The notes below the pieces were generated by a model, which did not search any database, had not been told where the DNA came from, and was given only the letters and a program-made list of their open reading frames with translations. A stretch of DNA of 5,582 nt from Brachybacterium sp. (GTDB lineage: Bacteria; Actinomycetota; Actinomycetes; Actinomycetales; Dermabacteraceae): positions 1 through 5,582 of the forward strand of contig DAHVRS010000115.1 in NCBI GenBank assembly GCA_027322375.1. Reading direction: 5' to 3'. This document shows, in pieces, positions 4,728 to 5,582 of this stretch. Position 1 is the stretch's first letter. Each line of letters begins with the position of its first letter. Made by a program: the position numbers and the translations under genes.

Positions 4728-4747
4728 CCGAGAGAAGGACTGACCTC

Positions 4748-5582
4748 ATGCCGCGAATCCTCACGCGCCGCTCCGTGGTGCTCGCCGCGCTCGCCCTGCC
4801 CGCCCTCGCCGCCTGCAGCGGCGGCCAGGACACGACCGGGACGACCGGCTCCACCGTCTCCGACGCCGGTGCCTCCGCGGACGCCTTCCCCGTCACCGTC
4901 GAGCACCTCTACGGCACCACCGAGATCTCCGCCGCCCCCACCCGTATCGCGACCGTCTCCTGGGTGAACGCCGACACGGTCCTCGCCCTCGACCTCGTGC
5001 CCGTGGGCATGCCCGCCGTCGAGTGGGGCGGCAACGACAACGCCTCCACCGACTGGATCGACGCGAAGCTCGAGGAGCTCGGCGCCGGCTGGGACAGCGA
5101 CAAGGCCCCCACCACCTACTCCGAGGCCGACGGGATCAACACCGACGAGATCGCGGCACTGACCCCGGACCTCATCATCGCCGCCTACTCCGGCCTCACC
5201 GAGGAGGAGTACACAACGCTGAGGAAGATCGCCCCGACCATCGGCCCCCTCGCCGCGAACTACACCGCCTCCTGGGAGGACGTGCTCACCGCCGTCGGCA
5301 CCGCGACCGGCCGCGCCGACCGCGCGAGCGAGCTCGCCGCGCAGCTGACCGCCGACCTCGCCGCCGTCGGCGAGGAGAACCCGGCCGTCGCTGAGTCCAC
5401 CTTCATCGCTGCGAGCCTCTCGCCCACCGAGCACACCATCAGCCTGTACTCCGGGGAGGACACCCGCCCGCGCTTCTTCACCGCGCTCGGCATGACCCAG
5501 GCCGAGGTCATCACCGAGAACACGAAGGACGAGAACACCTTCTACTTCGAGTGGTCCGCGGAGCGCGGCGACGAGCTCGTCT
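4748..5582 (+). CDS. Iron-siderophore ABC transporter substrate-binding lipoprotein (right end open)
   Basis: The start ATG at 4748 has AAGGA (4735-4739) eight bases upstream. Residues 1-23 form a lipoprotein signal: RILTRR, a hydrophobic core, and a lipobox ending Leu-Ala-Ala-Cys with the lipidated Cys23. The TRRS just before the core also permits Tat export. A Gly/Ser/Thr-rich tether (24-46) precedes the PF01497-type domain: 'VTVEHLYGTTEI' (49-60), 'RIATVSWVNADTVLALDL' (66-83), 'PVGMPAV' (85-91), 'INTDEIAALTPDLIIAAYSG' (130-149) and 'LRKIAPTIG' (158-166). This is the order seen in FepB/DesE-like receptors that bind ferric siderophores outside the cell and pass them to an FecCD-type permease. 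278 codons are present; the family is usually 320-350, so ~50-70 residues lie beyond the window. The upstream iron box indicates derepression under iron starvation. The siderophore type cannot be told. Confidence 0.92.
   Translation, partial: MPRILTRRSVVLAALALPALAACSGGQDTTGTTGSTVSDAGASADAFPVTVEHLYGTTEISAAPTRIATVSWVNADTVLALDLVPVGMPAVEWGGNDNASTDWIDAKLEELGAGWDSDKAPTTYSEADGINTDEIAALTPDLIIAAYSGLTEEEYTTLRKIAPTIGPLAANYTASWEDVLTAVGTATGRADRASELAAQLTADLAAVGEENPAVAESTFIAASLSPTEHTISLYSGEDTRPRFFTALGMTQAEVITENTKDENTFYFEWSAERGDELV

Noticed and set aside
4697..5434. Gly/Val-rich minus-strand frame opposite the siderophore-binding gene
   Set aside because: It is a shadow of the plus-strand lipoprotein gene, which has a signal peptide, lipobox and family motifs.
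1..5582. CRISPR array, tRNA, rRNA, insertion sequence or transposase
   Set aside because: No regularly spaced repeats, cloverleaf sequences or transposase frames were seen; the only repeats are short tandem duplications and small palindromes.

Overview
The window is GC-rich, has strong G/C preference at third codon positions, uses GTG starts, and carries a DtxR/IdeR-type iron box. Together these point to an actinobacterium, most likely of the Micrococcales; Brachybacterium or another Dermabacteraceae is my best guess from protein flavour only. I count seven genes or gene pieces plus one small leading fragment.

Layout. Positions 1-404 (+) hold two broken, defence-type pieces joined together. 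The first is the end of a DUF1156-like DNA methyltransferase. The second is the C-terminal ~105 residues of a DUF3375/JetA-like protein, the kleisin of Wadjet plasmid-defence condensins. A perfect 26-bp inverted repeat lies across the join. From about 550 to 1787 (-) is a two-gene operon with an ATGA stop/start overlap: a soluble protein of unknown family, then a two-helix membrane protein with a PH-like tail whose C terminus looks scrambled as it runs antisense into the JetA piece. At 1912-2283 (-) is an alkyltransferase-like (ATL) DNA-repair protein with Trp in place of the MGMT cysteine. At 2454-3659 (-) is a membrane-anchored coiled-coil protein with a long low-complexity tail. At 3840-4577 (+) is a full-length DUF4194/JetB-like gene (KITE subunit of Wadjet) with what looks like a leaderless promoter. 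At 4748 (+), behind an iron box, an iron-siderophore-binding lipoprotein begins and runs off the right end.

How it fits together. The most notable point is that parts of a type-I-like Wadjet operon (normally jetA-jetB-jetC-jetD in a row) are present but taken apart. The jetA remnant and the intact jetB lie on the same strand about 3.4 kb apart, with four opposite-strand genes between them, and neither jetC nor jetD follows jetB. This could be a decayed or rearranged defence locus, an independent KITE protein working with other partners, or partly an assembly or amplification chimera at the left edge. The siderophore gene is an ordinary iron-regulated uptake gene. The remaining genes are chromosomal genes of uncertain role.
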